Assembly: GCA_905234145.1 (NCBI GenBank)
Contig: CAJOGK010000001.1
Span: 1-64,000 of the forward strand
Source: an uncultured Prevotella sp.
GTDB lineage: Bacteria; Bacteroidota; Bacteroidia; Bacteroidales; Bacteroidaceae
Direction: 5' to 3'
Length of the DNA: 64,000 nucleotides
Under the pieces are notes generated by a model. It was given only the letters and a program-made list of their open reading frames with translations, did not search any database and was not told the origin of the DNA. Both the position numbers and the translations under genes were made by a program. Every line of letters begins with the position of its first letter. The first letter of the stretch is position 1. Below are positions 36,290-45,802 of this stretch, one piece after another.

Positions 36290-37972
36290 TTAAAATCCAA
36301 TTTTGGCTTTCGGGCGAGGAACCTCAATTGGAACAATGTCCTCTGGTGTGATTGCCAGCAATTCTGACTTGCCCTTTGTCTGCTGTTTTACGCATCTGGA
36401 TGCATGTTGGATATAAATGCGCTCTAGCAGGTTCCCAACAAAACGAGCATTGCCCCATGTTTCTGTGTCGCGGGCTTGGTAGGCCGATGACAAAACATCA
36501 ACATATTTCTGCCATGCTTCCTCAATGAACCTGTAGCCATAGTCCAGAACACGCCGTTTCGTAATTTCCAACAATTCGTCAATAGTGAAGTCTTGGAATT
36601 CAAATCTATTAGGGAAACGGGATTGCAATCCGGGATTGAGGTCGAGTAGTTTCTTCATCGGCTCATTATATCCACATAAAACGATAGCGATGTCACGTTG
36701 CGTCTCGTCGGCAAGGATATTCATCAGCAACTGTATCACGTTTTTACCTGGGTCGTTGGGGTGCGAGCTGTTCAGCAAATAGGCTTCGTCTATCATCAGT
36801 ACGCCTCCCTTCGCCATATCAAGAACCTGCCGTACAGAACGTTCTTCGTCACCCCACAATGTACCAATGAACGTACTACGGTCGCATACCACCACATGTC
36901 CCTTGGACAATGCTCCAGCCTGACGCAACAAAGAACCGTAAATCTTACAAACCGTCGTCTTTCCCGTACCGGGGCGACCAAGGAACAAGCTATGCAGTGA
37001 GACAACATGCTGTTTGGCTGTAGGACAGAACTGTTGGAGCATTTTGTTATAGCTGGTCAGGTTCAATAAATCGTCCATACGCTGTTTGATGTCATTGCAA
37101 CCTACAAGTTTGTCAAGTTCTTCACGGGGATTAGGTATGGGACGTAAAATTTCGACATTAACACTGACATTTGGATTCTGCTCTATTTCTCCATCAGGAA
37201 ATGATACGTCTTCTTCAGGAGTCGTATCATGCTCGTCAGCGTCGAAATCGCTCTCACCATCGTCATCGTCCATATCAAGCTCTTGATGATCTGCTGTCGG
37301 ACCATTCCCGAACGTTTCGTTATATTCTTTGTTGATGAAGTCGTTCAGCATTCTTTCGAACTCTTCGTATTCAGGATCTACAGCCTCCGTTTGTGAATTC
37401 TCCTCCAAATGAGGCTGATTGATGGGATTGCCCGTCTCTAAGGCAGGCAGCGGATTCTCGATCATAGCATTTACATAGCTCCTGCAGGCCAACTCTTCGT
37501 CTTCATTCACCCGTATCTTACGATATTTCAGCCTCTTCATATAATCTATGACCGTGACATTGTTGGAATCCCACATATCATAAAGATTGTATGCATTGGT
37601 AATGTCAGCTTCTGTTATTAACAGACCATACACGGGTATCATGAGTTGATTCTTGATTGAACGAACAGTCTGTACCAGCTTCCATACTTTGCTGACACGT
37701 GAATCATGTCCATCACTTAAAATAAGTGGACTGAGTGTTTCGGATTCTTCGTATGTCTGTTCTTCACAATGACCGCAGTAGTCAAGACATACCACGACCA
37801 TACTTGAATTGTCGCAATACAGATATACGTCGAAGTCCGTCAAATATGGGGCTAAGCCCTTCAAGTGAGAGGAATAGACGGCATAATTCACCGCCATGGC
37901 ATCTAAGTGTTTCCAGATAGTTGTTTGTGTCTGTTTTTTGAAATCATTAATGAGTCTATATTCTTTCCGCAT
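36290..37972 (-). CDS. CbxX/CfxQ-type AAA+ ATPase, copy 1
   Basis: A 560-residue AAA+ ATPase. An N-terminal domain (about 1-175) unique to this pair is followed by a strongly acidic linker (about 230-258) and an AAA+ core with Walker A GRPGTGKT (332-339), Walker B VLMIDEA (391-397), sensor region IAIVLCGY and an arginine-finger-like SRFPNRFEF. The core resembles CbxX/CfxQ ATPases, known as rubisco activases in other bacteria but common in type VII/ESX-like and defence loci. Here no carbon-fixation gene is near. It should be a hexameric remodeller of a protein partner. A close paralogue is encoded divergently at 38635-40290. Confidence 0.85.
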   Translation of the reverse strand: MRKEYRLINDFKKQTQTTIWKHLDAMAVNYAVYSSHLKGLAPYLTDFDVYLYCDNSSMVVVCLDYCGHCEEQTYEESETLSPLILSDGHDSRVSKVWKLVQTVRSIKNQLMIPVYGLLITEADITNAYNLYDMWDSNNVTVIDYMKRLKYRKIRVNEDEELACRSYVNAMIENPLPALETGNPINQPHLEENSQTEAVDPEYEEFERMLNDFINKEYNETFGNGPTADHQELDMDDDDGESDFDADEHDTTPEEDVSFPDGEIEQNPNVSVNVEILRPIPNPREELDKLVGCNDIKQRMDDLLNLTSYNKMLQQFCPTAKQHVVSLHSLFLGRPGTGKTTVCKIYGSLLRQAGALSKGHVVVCDRSTFIGTLWGDEERSVRQVLDMAKGGVLMIDEAYLLNSSHPNDPGKNVIQLLMNILADETQRDIAIVLCGYNEPMKKLLDLNPGLQSRFPNRFEFQDFTIDELLEITKRRVLDYGYRFIEEAWQKYVDVLSSAYQARDTETWGNARFVGNLLERIYIQHASRCVKQQTKGKSELLAITPEDIVPIEVPRPKAKIGF

Positions 37973-38110
37973 AATCTACATAATTCTAATCACTATAATA
38001 TAAAAAAGGTATAGGTCCCGCTAATATTGGGACGCGAGAGTTAATAGGCAAGTGCGCTAGCACCGACCTGTAGCAATTGTAGCAACATGTCAAAGACCGC
38101 TTCAGCGAGT

Positions 38111-38140
38111 AAAGAGTGAAAGCCTGCTTTCAAACTCTTT
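38111..38140. repeat. Hairpin 1 (GAAAGC / GCTTTC)
   Basis: The arms AAAGAGTGAAAGC and GCTTTCAAACTCTTT pair over 13 positions, with a 2-base loop CT and a small bulge. Confidence 0.6.
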
Positions 38141-38192
38141 CGAGCGCCAAAGGTCTTAGAAGCATCGCTTCAAAGAACGCGCAAGCCGAATG

Positions 38193-38220
38193 CAAAGTGA
38201 AAGCTCGCTTTCATACTTTG
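38193..38220. repeat. Hairpin 2 (GAAAGC / GCTTTC)
   Basis: The arms CAAAGTGAAAGC and GCTTTCATACTTTG pair over 12 positions, with loop TC and a 2-base bulge. It is closely related to hairpin 1, about 80 bases away. Confidence 0.6.
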
Positions 38221-38418
38221 CTGAAGCGCTGCCGTTTTTCGAGACGAAGTCTCAATGAACGCACAAGCCGACAAGGTACAATCCTCCCGTCGATTCTCAG
38301 ATTCTGTTCTATACTTCATCATTGAACCGCTCGGTACTTGGTTGTTTCCTTTGTCATCTTGTTCATTCTTGCTACAATTTTAAAATGTGATTTGTGATAG
38401 AATTATGTATTTCGGCTG

Positions 38419-38426
38419 CAAAAATA
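38419..38426 (-). promoter_or_regulatory. Candidate promoter reading towards AAA+ copy 1
   Basis: The minus strand reads TATTTTTG followed by CAGCC, like other -7 boxes in this window. It is about 445 bases from the AAA+ copy 1 start, which would give a long structured leader. Confidence 0.45.
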
Positions 38427-38634
38427 GCTAAAATTCCCGTCTCCACCAAATATTTTGAGGTAAATTTTGAGGTCTCTAATAATATATTTTTTCAGGTGAT
38501 AGAAAGTAATAGTATGAAGGCTCTCTTTAATGGTAGTGTTACACAAAAACAATTAAGGAATGGGAAAGATGGATAGATGAAAAAATGAAGAGCAAAGAGT
38601 AAGATTTGGAAAATCAGATAAATAATTGGTATAT

Positions 38635-40290
38635 ATGTCGATGGCAAACAGATTAATTGAAGATTTTAAGAAACAGACCAAGAATTCAATTCTTGAGCAC
38701 ATGGACAAGTTGGCAGTGAACAACACTGTCTATTCTACTCATTTTAAGGGCTACGAACCACATCTAAAAGAAAAAAATATCTTTATCTATATCCATGCTT
38801 CGAGTATGGTTGTGGTTTGCTTCGACCTCTGCGGACAGATTGAAGAGATTGCAGAAGAGGAATCACCTTATGGTGTTGGCAGACCAGAATACTATTCATC
38901 TAAAGGCCCACGAATCAGTCCTGTATATCGATTGTCAGAGTCTATTAAGAAAATGAAAAACCGTTTGAACGCAATCAATCCCCCTATGGAGATTTATGGC
39001 GTGGTGCTCTCTGAGACTAACATCCTTAATGCAGAAGACATGAAAGACATCTGGGATATGATGAATATCATTGTCATTGATAACTTAAAAAATCTCAGGC
39101 ATAGGGAGATTACAACCCATGACAACAATAATGCCAAAGCCAGAACAATCATACAAGCCATTTCTGACGAAAATGAAATCATCAGGAATTACACATTCAA
39201 ATCTCCGTATTCTGATGAAGACGAAGAATTTAAAAAACTTCTTGAGATGTACGTAAACGACAGTCCAGACGATGATGATGAATGTGAAGATGATGAATGT
39301 GAAGAAGACGACGATAACGAGATCAACTTGAACGATTTTCCTGAAGGAAGCGTTCATAAAATTGAGGATATATCATTTCCTGACGGAACCATCGATCAGA
39401 ACCAGAACATAAGCGTAAAAGTTGAAATTCTGCGCCCCATTGCCAATCCTCGTGATGAATTAGACAAATTAGTAGGGTGTACTGACATTAAGAAAAGGAT
39501 GGACGAACTGGTAGCATTAACCAGTTATAATAAGATGATGCAACAACTGTTTCCTAACAGCAAGCAGCATGAGGTATCACTGCATAGTGTGTTTCTTGGT
39601 CGCCCCGGTACAGGGAAAAGCACAGTTTGCAAAATCTTCGGGTCTTTGCTTCGCCAAGCAGGCGCTTTGTCAAAGGGTCATGTGGTAGTATGCGATCGTG
39701 GAACTTTCATTGGTACACTTTGGGGTGATGAAGAACGCTCTATGCGCCAAGTACTCGAGATGGCTCATGGCGGTGTGCTGATGATAGACGAAGCCTATCT
39801 GCTGAACGGCAAGCACGAGAATGATCCTGGCAAACTCGTCATACAACTGATGATGAATATTCTAGCAGACGAGACACAGCGAGATATTGCCATCGTACTC
39901 TGTGGTTACAAGGAACCGATGGAGCGACTGCTTGAAGCAAATCCTGGATTACAGTCACGCTTTCCAAACAGGTTTGAGTTCTCTGATTTTACCATCGAGG
40001 AACTGTTGGAGATTACACGTCGCCGAGTAAAGGAGTATGAGTACGAGTTTACGAAACCAGCATGGGAAAAGTATTGTCAGCTGCTCACAAAAGCCTATAA
40101 CGAACGAAATTCCAAAACTTGGGGAAATGCCCGTTTTGTCGCTAACCAACTGGAACGAATATACATCCAGCACGCAACCCGTTGTGTAAAACAGCACCCC
40201 ATTGACAAATTACAAATGCGTCTTCTTATACCAGAGGACATTCTGCCAATCGAAGTACCGAAGGAAAAGAGGCGTATAGGTTTCATTTAA
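38635..40290 (+). CDS. CbxX/CfxQ-type AAA+ ATPase, copy 2
   Basis: A 551-residue paralogue of the protein at 36290-37972. The N-terminal domain keeps DFKKQT, SSMVVVC and CG; the linker is even more acidic (about 191-240). The AAA+ core has Walker A GRPGTGKS (322-329), Walker B VLMIDEA (381-387) and the same TFIGTLWGDEERS and SRFPNRFEF segments, near-identical to copy 1. The start was taken as the ATG at 38635; another ATG is at 38641. It heads a run with an unknown protein and then the VWA-tubulin-protease operon. Copies 1 and 2 may form mixed or alternative hexamers. Confidence 0.86.
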   Translation: MSMANRLIEDFKKQTKNSILEHMDKLAVNNTVYSTHFKGYEPHLKEKNIFIYIHASSMVVVCFDLCGQIEEIAEEESPYGVGRPEYYSSKGPRISPVYRLSESIKKMKNRLNAINPPMEIYGVVLSETNILNAEDMKDIWDMMNIIVIDNLKNLRHREITTHDNNNAKARTIIQAISDENEIIRNYTFKSPYSDEDEEFKKLLEMYVNDSPDDDDECEDDECEEDDDNEINLNDFPEGSVHKIEDISFPDGTIDQNQNISVKVEILRPIANPRDELDKLVGCTDIKKRMDELVALTSYNKMMQQLFPNSKQHEVSLHSVFLGRPGTGKSTVCKIFGSLLRQAGALSKGHVVVCDRGTFIGTLWGDEERSMRQVLEMAHGGVLMIDEAYLLNGKHENDPGKLVIQLMMNILADETQRDIAIVLCGYKEPMERLLEANPGLQSRFPNRFEFSDFTIEELLEITRRRVKEYEYEFTKPAWEKYCQLLTKAYNERNSKTWGNARFVANQLERIYIQHATRCVKQHPIDKLQMRLLIPEDILPIEVPKEKRRIGFI

Positions 40291-40308
40291 TTATCAAATA
40301 GCTATAAT

Positions 40309-41145
40309 ATGGAATATCTACAACGAAACAAAAACACTTCTACCAGTCTGTTACTAAAACGCTTTACTGATAAACAGAGCGGAAAAGTGAGTGAGGCGAG
40401 AAGAGAGATACAACACCGTTTCGACTATTTGGACTGGAATGTTCAGAAGCGAATACTGCTATACTTCCTGGATTCAGGCAAATCCGACAGGATGTGGGCT
40501 TATGCTAAGTTGCTCAAGTTCTGGGATGACTGTTTTGAGCCTATTGTGAGGTCACATTGGGAACAGTACCACGAAGATAAATGTGCTTGGTCCATCATCC
40601 GATTCTTCCCTGAGAGTTATGTTTGGGAACATCTAGAGGAACTATCCTCCGGCGAAAACTACTATCACATTTGCCTGAGGCTCGGTATGAACGAGGAGTT
40701 TACAATAGACAAAACAAAGTTGACACCAGAGAAGTATCTTTCCGTATTACACAGGACAGGGAGAAGAATCAATGAGGAAGAAGCCAATAGCTTGCTGTAT
40801 CAGTTAATTAAGGGTCTTTGCTTTAGAGGCCTATCCTTAAGAGATACCCGATACATGAGCTGTCATGACCGCAGTAAAGCACCATATCCTTATGACATTC
40901 CTACCATCAGACAATATATCTATGATTTGAATGATTTAGGCGTCAACAAGATATTTCATGTCTTTACCTCATGGGCAAATAAAATACAGACAGAAATTAG
41001 TAACAGCCCCGAATATCATCATCTTCAGTCGTTGTCATTGCCTGATGATGTCTACTTGAGGCTGCTCGCAGAAATAACGCTTGATTATACAAAACGGGCT
41101 TTGGCTATGTTTGCGCCATTAACTGAAATAAAATTGGGATACTAA
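40309..41145 (+). CDS. Uncharacterised protein coupled to AAA+ copy 2
   Basis: A 278-residue soluble protein, mostly helical in appearance, with many aromatic and charged residues (RFDYLDWNVQKRILLYFLDS, SYVWEHLEELSSGENYYH). No motif is recognised. It begins 18 bases after AAA+ copy 2 and ends before a promoter at 41197, so it is likely cotranscribed with the ATPase. Its position mirrors that of 35630-36277 relative to copy 1, although I see no clear similarity between the two. Confidence 0.72.
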   Translation: MEYLQRNKNTSTSLLLKRFTDKQSGKVSEARREIQHRFDYLDWNVQKRILLYFLDSGKSDRMWAYAKLLKFWDDCFEPIVRSHWEQYHEDKCAWSIIRFFPESYVWEHLEELSSGENYYHICLRLGMNEEFTIDKTKLTPEKYLSVLHRTGRRINEEEANSLLYQLIKGLCFRGLSLRDTRYMSCHDRSKAPYPYDIPTIRQYIYDLNDLGVNKIFHVFTSWANKIQTEISNSPEYHHLQSLSLPDDVYLRLLAEITLDYTKRALAMFAPLTEIKLGY

Positions 41146-41196
41146 AATAAAAACTACATTTTTCTTAGATTTTTTTATTATTCAAATAATTATTAG

Positions 41197-41204
41197 TATA
41201 TTTG
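41197..41204 (+). promoter_or_regulatory. -7 box of VWA-tubulin-protease operon
   Basis: TATATTTG followed by CACCC, 34 bases before the ATG at 41239. The -33 position has a T-run but no exact TTTG. The next three genes follow with gaps of 15-20 bases, so this box probably drives all four. Confidence 0.65.
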
Positions 41205-41238
41205 CACCCGACTAAAGATATAAAAGTATACTATAAAT

Positions 41239-42996
41239 ATGAAAAAATTTATTTGGGTATGGTGTCTTGTTGCATTTGTGATGTTTAACGTCACAGATTT
41301 ATATAGTCAAGACCAATTAAAGAAAAGCAATTATATATACATATTCGACTGTACTAAGTCGATGGTTAATTATGGTATCCTTGATGAAACCCTTGTTTTT
41401 CTTCATCAGGATATCAACGAGCGTATACCCGGAAATGAAATAACCATTCAGTTGTTCCAAGGGAGGCCTTTGGAAACAGTTCACTTTTTGCGAGAAGAAT
41501 TTGATGACAGTAAATGGTCTGAGATAGAACAACTAATCAGAGAACATGCGCAAAATGTGACTAATACAAATATTTGTAGCGCTTGGGAAGAGGGCCTCAA
41601 ATGCATTGACACAGGTAAATATAATTATATCTACCTCATGACAGATGGTGAAGATAATGCGCATGGAAGTAACGGAACAGCCATGGTGTGTAAGCTGATT
41701 CGTGAATGGTGCGGGAAGTTTCGTGATTCACGCGCTTATTATGTAGAGCTTTATAAAGGAGCTATGAATCAGGATATTTTGAAAGCCATAAAAGAGAGTT
41801 GTAATATTATACCTATTCACAGTGGTGATCACGACCACTTTATGGCTTTCGATAAGAATAAAATTACATTTAACACACGCGAATTAGAAAAAACAGCTAG
41901 ACTGCATAGCGACTGGTCTCGTGAATCACCTATGGAAATAATATGTTCCAACCCCTATTTTACGGTGACTATTGATGGACAAAAACTGAAAGAAGGCGGT
42001 ATTGTAGATTTTAAGATCTCGCCAAAGATAGATCTTCAGGATTTCAATGAGGCTATTAATCACGATTCGGAGTACAGGTTTACCATTAAACTGAATACCA
42101 ACAGGAAAGATCTTAAGATCCAGAATCCGGAGGTTGAGGTCGTTGTCATTAACAAACCTGAACGTATTATAAACACAGAAGTGACAGAAGGAGCGGATTT
42201 GGGATGTGCCCATTATTATCCTGCATTCCTTTTTTCCGAAGAAAGTAATCTCGACACATTATCAATAGATTTAAATGCTCAATTCAACGAAGAAGCCGTT
42301 CACATAGGTTCCTCCCTGACTATGCAAGTCATCTCTGATATTGACGGTGATGCTTACACATTATTATATAATGGGAAAGAGGTGAATGACAAGACATTTA
42401 CTATTAATAAGGATGATAAACAGAATCTATTGCAAATCATATTTGATCGGGAAGCAAAAGATGGAGACAGGAACTTCATCATAAAAACAATAGAAACTCA
42501 TCAGCTTGATCGTGTAAACCAGGTTGAACCTAATGATTTTGTCATAACACTCGAAGCAGAATACGACATTGACTGGAATCCGCTTAAGACATTCTTGTTT
42601 TGGCTAGGTATCATTATTTTAGGCCTGCTCATTATATGGCTGTGCCTGCTAAAGCCTATTGCTCGTCCTAATTTCAGAGGAATCAGGAGATTAACACTTG
42701 AAGACAAAAAAGATACGTCTTATTTCAAAACCATATCAGCCAAAGGTTATCGGGAGATTGTGATATGTAACAAGGCTAGTAAGCAGAATGTTTTCAGTAA
42801 AATCTTCGGAGGCAAAATCAACTATGAAGTTGATGGCCGTTGGAATCACCCCATCGTCATCACTCCTCACAAGAATGGCATTCATATTCAGGCGGGTATA
42901 AAGTATCTCGTTGACAAACACACTTGTAAGGTTGGCGAAAGCATGACTATTGATGGAACAGAACGGGATATGAAGGTCATTTTAACCGTAAATTAA
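41239..42996 (+). CDS. Membrane-anchored VWA-domain protein
   Basis: A 585-residue protein. A signal peptide (about 1-24) is followed by a von Willebrand factor A domain (about 32-215) with a MIDAS-like DCTKS (37-41) and LMTDGEDN. Beta-sandwich-like domains (about 230-445), a transmembrane helix near residues 451-473 and a cytoplasmic C-terminal domain of about 110 residues follow. The MIDAS has T and S at the expected places, so metal-dependent ligand binding is plausible. VWA proteins often pair with AAA+ ATPases; here two CbxX-type ATPases are adjacent. It may connect an outside event to the tubulin-like GTPase encoded 20 bases downstream. Confidence 0.85.
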   Translation: MKKFIWVWCLVAFVMFNVTDLYSQDQLKKSNYIYIFDCTKSMVNYGILDETLVFLHQDINERIPGNEITIQLFQGRPLETVHFLREEFDDSKWSEIEQLIREHAQNVTNTNICSAWEEGLKCIDTGKYNYIYLMTDGEDNAHGSNGTAMVCKLIREWCGKFRDSRAYYVELYKGAMNQDILKAIKESCNIIPIHSGDHDHFMAFDKNKITFNTRELEKTARLHSDWSRESPMEIICSNPYFTVTIDGQKLKEGGIVDFKISPKIDLQDFNEAINHDSEYRFTIKLNTNRKDLKIQNPEVEVVVINKPERIINTEVTEGADLGCAHYYPAFLFSEESNLDTLSIDLNAQFNEEAVHIGSSLTMQVISDIDGDAYTLLYNGKEVNDKTFTINKDDKQNLLQIIFDREAKDGDRNFIIKTIETHQLDRVNQVEPNDFVITLEAEYDIDWNPLKTFLFWLGIIILGLLIIWLCLLKPIARPNFRGIRRLTLEDKKDTSYFKTISAKGYREIVICNKASKQNVFSKIFGGKINYEVDGRWNHPIVITPHKNGIHIQAGIKYLVDKHTCKVGESMTIDGTERDMKVILTVN

Positions 42997-43016
42997 TAAT
43001 ATTAAATAATAAAACT

Positions 43017-45782
43017 ATGGCAAGGAATATTAGAAGAAGCCTTTTTATCGGGCTTGGAGGTACTGGCATGAACGCTATCCTCAACACTAAGAAAACGTAT
43101 TTGGACTCATACGGCGAAGTACCGCCTATGATAGGTTTTATGGGAGTGGATACCGATGGTGGTGAATTCGACAAACAAATAGTCACTATGCGGAATGGCC
43201 AAAAGGTGTCGCTTGCACAAGATGAACGAGTACAAATATCCGTCGAGGATCCTTTCCCCCTTTATACAGTAAACAAGCAATATCTTAGTTGGTTCCCAAC
43301 AGATAATGCAGGAGCCCTCATTTCCATGACAGAAGGTGCTGGTCAGGTACGCAGTAATGGTCGTTTTGCCCTGTGGACCAATCACCTTAAGGTATACATG
43401 GCCATTAACAACAAACTTACAGAAATTACAAGAATCCAAAACATCAACAATCCGAATTATAACATTCTGAACGGGAATCCCGTCATTAATATAGTCTTTT
43501 CTATCTGCGGTGGCACAGGCTGTGGTTCTTTCCTTAATGTGGCCTATCTTATCAGGCAGCATTTCCCTGGTATCGAAATAAACGCCTATGCTGTAATGCC
43601 TGGTGTCTTTTTTGCCATGAACGCACAAAAGACCGCCAATGCGCGACCTAATGCCTATGGTTCTTTGGAAGACATAGACTGGCTTATGTCACTTACACCT
43701 GAGAGCACACCTATAACGATAGAGAATCTGAATGACAGATTTTCAACATACATGACACCTTTCGACACTATAAAACTGATAGACAACGAAAATGCCAATC
43801 GAGACTCGGTGAATCATGTCAATGACTTGTGTGCCATGATCGGAATGGCTCTTACCACATTGGCAGGTGATACTTCTGCAGGTGCAGGAAGTGATCTTAA
43901 TAACTTGAAAGTCAGGATGTACTCCAAGAATTACGATATCGCCAACAAAAAAGCGTGGGCATCAGGAATAGGTATGTGTGAGATTACTGTGAACAGCAAT
44001 GAACTGAGTAGTCTATACAGCTTAAAAGCCGCTCAATATATTATTGACGAGTTGCTTTCCAGCACAGCCGATACTATGGCTTCGGCTACGGATTGGATTA
44101 ATGACATGCAAATTCGTGAGAACAATGGATATAACCAAGTTGTTGATTATATGTTCTCGGCAAATCCCAGAAGTGAAATGCCGGAGATCATCAACAGTAG
44201 CAGTCCCAACGGTGAAGTCAACAGCTGGTTGGATGCAGTAGCCAAACAGGCAGATGACATCAAAAACTATCCGCAGAAAGTTCAGGAATTGTCAACTCGC
44301 GTAGAGAATAGCCTTGAAACTTTTGTTGATAGTAATCTTCAGGCTCATGGCGTTATTTATACTAAGAATGTTCTTGAAGCAATTATTGCTCAAATAGATG
44401 CCTGCTACGATGAGATGGGGAAAGAGCTTGCTGCTTACAAGGAGAAAAAACAAGTTGCAGAAGGTTTGTTGAATAGCGCCATAGCCACACTTACAAATTA
44501 TGACCACCCATGGTATTCCCTCAGACGCAACCTCACTGAGGATTACAAAAATGATGTTGCATCCGCAGCTCTCTCTCTTGCTGTCAATATCAGAGAAGTC
44601 TATCGACGTGAAGCAGCTATCAATTTCTACAGTAAACTTAAGTCAAAACTGGATGCAATGAAAACAACCGTGGAGGATATCAAGGCACGCCTTGAGGGAC
44701 TTCGTCGAACCTTTGAGCAGCAAAAAGAGACTGTCAGACGCAGCATCGAATCACAGAAGCCTCTTTTCCAGATTGACCTTACATCAAAATATCTATCACA
44801 GGTTACTGTAAACGACAATGGACTGACCAGCTATTTCCTTGGTGCCAACAACGTATTGGCAATGGCAACAATGGAAAAAAAGGAGCTGGAAAAAATATTC
44901 TTGGACTACACTACGTCGCTTGATCAGACCCAGACTTGGAAAAAAATCAGTATTGACCAAGTCTTTGGACAGTTACCCGAAAATGAAAGAACAAGTATCC
45001 TTCATGAGGCCGTCAAGAAAAGTTCGCCTATGTTGAGATACCAGATTACAAGTCAAGGCATAACGCCAGAAATGAGACCCGATGAAACTTTCGTCATAGC
45101 TGTCCGCGACCACAACCAGTCGCCTGTTACTACACAAGAATTGCAACAGCATATTGACGATCCAAATGCCCGACCAGAATTCTGCAGTACAGGAGCAAAA
45201 GACTCCATTATCGTCTTCAGAATGGTAGGACCAGTACCTCCATGCGTCATCAGTAATATGACTACCTATCAGAAAAAAGCTGCCGATTCAACTTGGAATG
45301 TACACTTTGATGCTGTCATCAATGCCAGGATGCAGCGCGAAGGCTGGAGCCTCTTCCCATCCCAAGCCTCAAGTGACGCTCTAGAGCTTTGGGTAAAGGG
45401 CTTTATCTTTGAATTGATTAGAAACCGAGACGGACACTATCAGTATCAGGACTATAACGAGGCTTCTCAAGCTATATATGACTATTGGGTAGACCTTGAT
45501 CATCCCAAGAAAGGCGACCGCGCGACAGCATTCGAATTATTCAAAACGAAACTTAACGACAAAGACATGCACAATGCCTTTGTTAACGAATTGGAGAGTC
45601 GAATCAATAAAATCGGACAGGACAATTATAATGAAAAGATTGCCATTATCAAGGGCAAGGGTTATTATTATGACCAAATTTCACAAATCAATCTTAAACT
45701 TGAGACGCTCGAGGGCGTTGGCTACGATGCCATCAAGAGACAGATCAACAATGAGATTAATTATGTAACGAAAGAACTGTAA
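43017..45782 (+). CDS. Tubulin/FtsZ-superfamily GTPase-like protein (Tubulin_2 type)
   Basis: A 921-residue protein. The N-terminal ~330 residues look like a tubulin-type GTPase: GLGGTG at 12-17 fits the first nucleotide loop, and CGGTGCGSF at 164-172 matches the tubulin/FtsZ signature GGTGxG. MPGVFF, and NHVNDLCAMIGMAL at about 265-280, follow as in this superfamily. After about residue 370 comes a long helical, probably coiled-coil region (about 380-600), then a C-terminal alpha/beta part. It is much longer than FtsZ. Large tubulin-like proteins of this kind have been proposed to act in membrane remodelling, but I know of no assigned function. It is cotranscribed with a VWA membrane protein and a membrane papain-like protein. 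Confidence 0.85.
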   Translation: MARNIRRSLFIGLGGTGMNAILNTKKTYLDSYGEVPPMIGFMGVDTDGGEFDKQIVTMRNGQKVSLAQDERVQISVEDPFPLYTVNKQYLSWFPTDNAGALISMTEGAGQVRSNGRFALWTNHLKVYMAINNKLTEITRIQNINNPNYNILNGNPVINIVFSICGGTGCGSFLNVAYLIRQHFPGIEINAYAVMPGVFFAMNAQKTANARPNAYGSLEDIDWLMSLTPESTPITIENLNDRFSTYMTPFDTIKLIDNENANRDSVNHVNDLCAMIGMALTTLAGDTSAGAGSDLNNLKVRMYSKNYDIANKKAWASGIGMCEITVNSNELSSLYSLKAAQYIIDELLSSTADTMASATDWINDMQIRENNGYNQVVDYMFSANPRSEMPEIINSSSPNGEVNSWLDAVAKQADDIKNYPQKVQELSTRVENSLETFVDSNLQAHGVIYTKNVLEAIIAQIDACYDEMGKELAAYKEKKQVAEGLLNSAIATLTNYDHPWYSLRRNLTEDYKNDVASAALSLAVNIREVYRREAAINFYSKLKSKLDAMKTTVEDIKARLEGLRRTFEQQKETVRRSIESQKPLFQIDLTSKYLSQVTVNDNGLTSYFLGANNVLAMATMEKKELEKIFLDYTTSLDQTQTWKKISIDQVFGQLPENERTSILHEAVKKSSPMLRYQITSQGITPEMRPDETFVIAVRDHNQSPVTTQELQQHIDDPNARPEFCSTGAKDSIIVFRMVGPVPPCVISNMTTYQKKAADSTWNVHFDAVINARMQREGWSLFPSQASSDALELWVKGFIFELIRNRDGHYQYQDYNEASQAIYDYWVDLDHPKKGDRATAFELFKTKLNDKDMHNAFVNELESRINKIGQDNYNEKIAIIKGKGYYYDQISQINLKLETLEGVGYDAIKRQINNEINYVTKEL

Positions 45783-45802
45783 TCGCTAAACAAGCAAAGC
45801 CC

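Larger units (their letters stand above)
37973..38634. other. 660-base non-coding region with repeated hairpins between divergent AAA+ genes
   Basis: No convincing gene lies here. Two related long hairpins occur: at 38111-38140, AAAGAGT.GAAAGC pairs with GCTTTC..ACTCTTT; at 38193-38220, CAAAGT.GAAAGC pairs with GCTTTC..ACTTTG. A third, GAGACGAAGTCTC, is at 38241-38253. GAACGCGCAAGCCGA (38175-38189) recurs as GAACGCACAAGCCGA about 80 bases later. A minus-strand promoter-like TATTTTTG is at 38419-38426, so the hairpins could lie in a long leader of AAA+ copy 1 or in a separate RNA. The last ~200 bases before copy 2 are AT-rich and featureless. Confidence 0.6.

Noticed and set aside
38111-38280. 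Possible CRISPR or retron RNA
   Set aside because: Only two related hairpins, no regular spacers, and no cas or reverse transcriptase gene in the window.
38394-38576. 60-codon frame in the AAA+ intergenic region
   Set aside because: No start context or motif; low-complexity AT-rich sequence.
36290-40290. Rubisco activase role for the CbxX-type ATPases
   Set aside because: No carbon-fixation genes and a different N-terminal domain; the family name reflects only the ATPase core.
41239-42996. MoxR-VWA or tellurite TerY-type system
   Set aside because: The ATPases here are CbxX-like, not MoxR, and no Ter genes are present.
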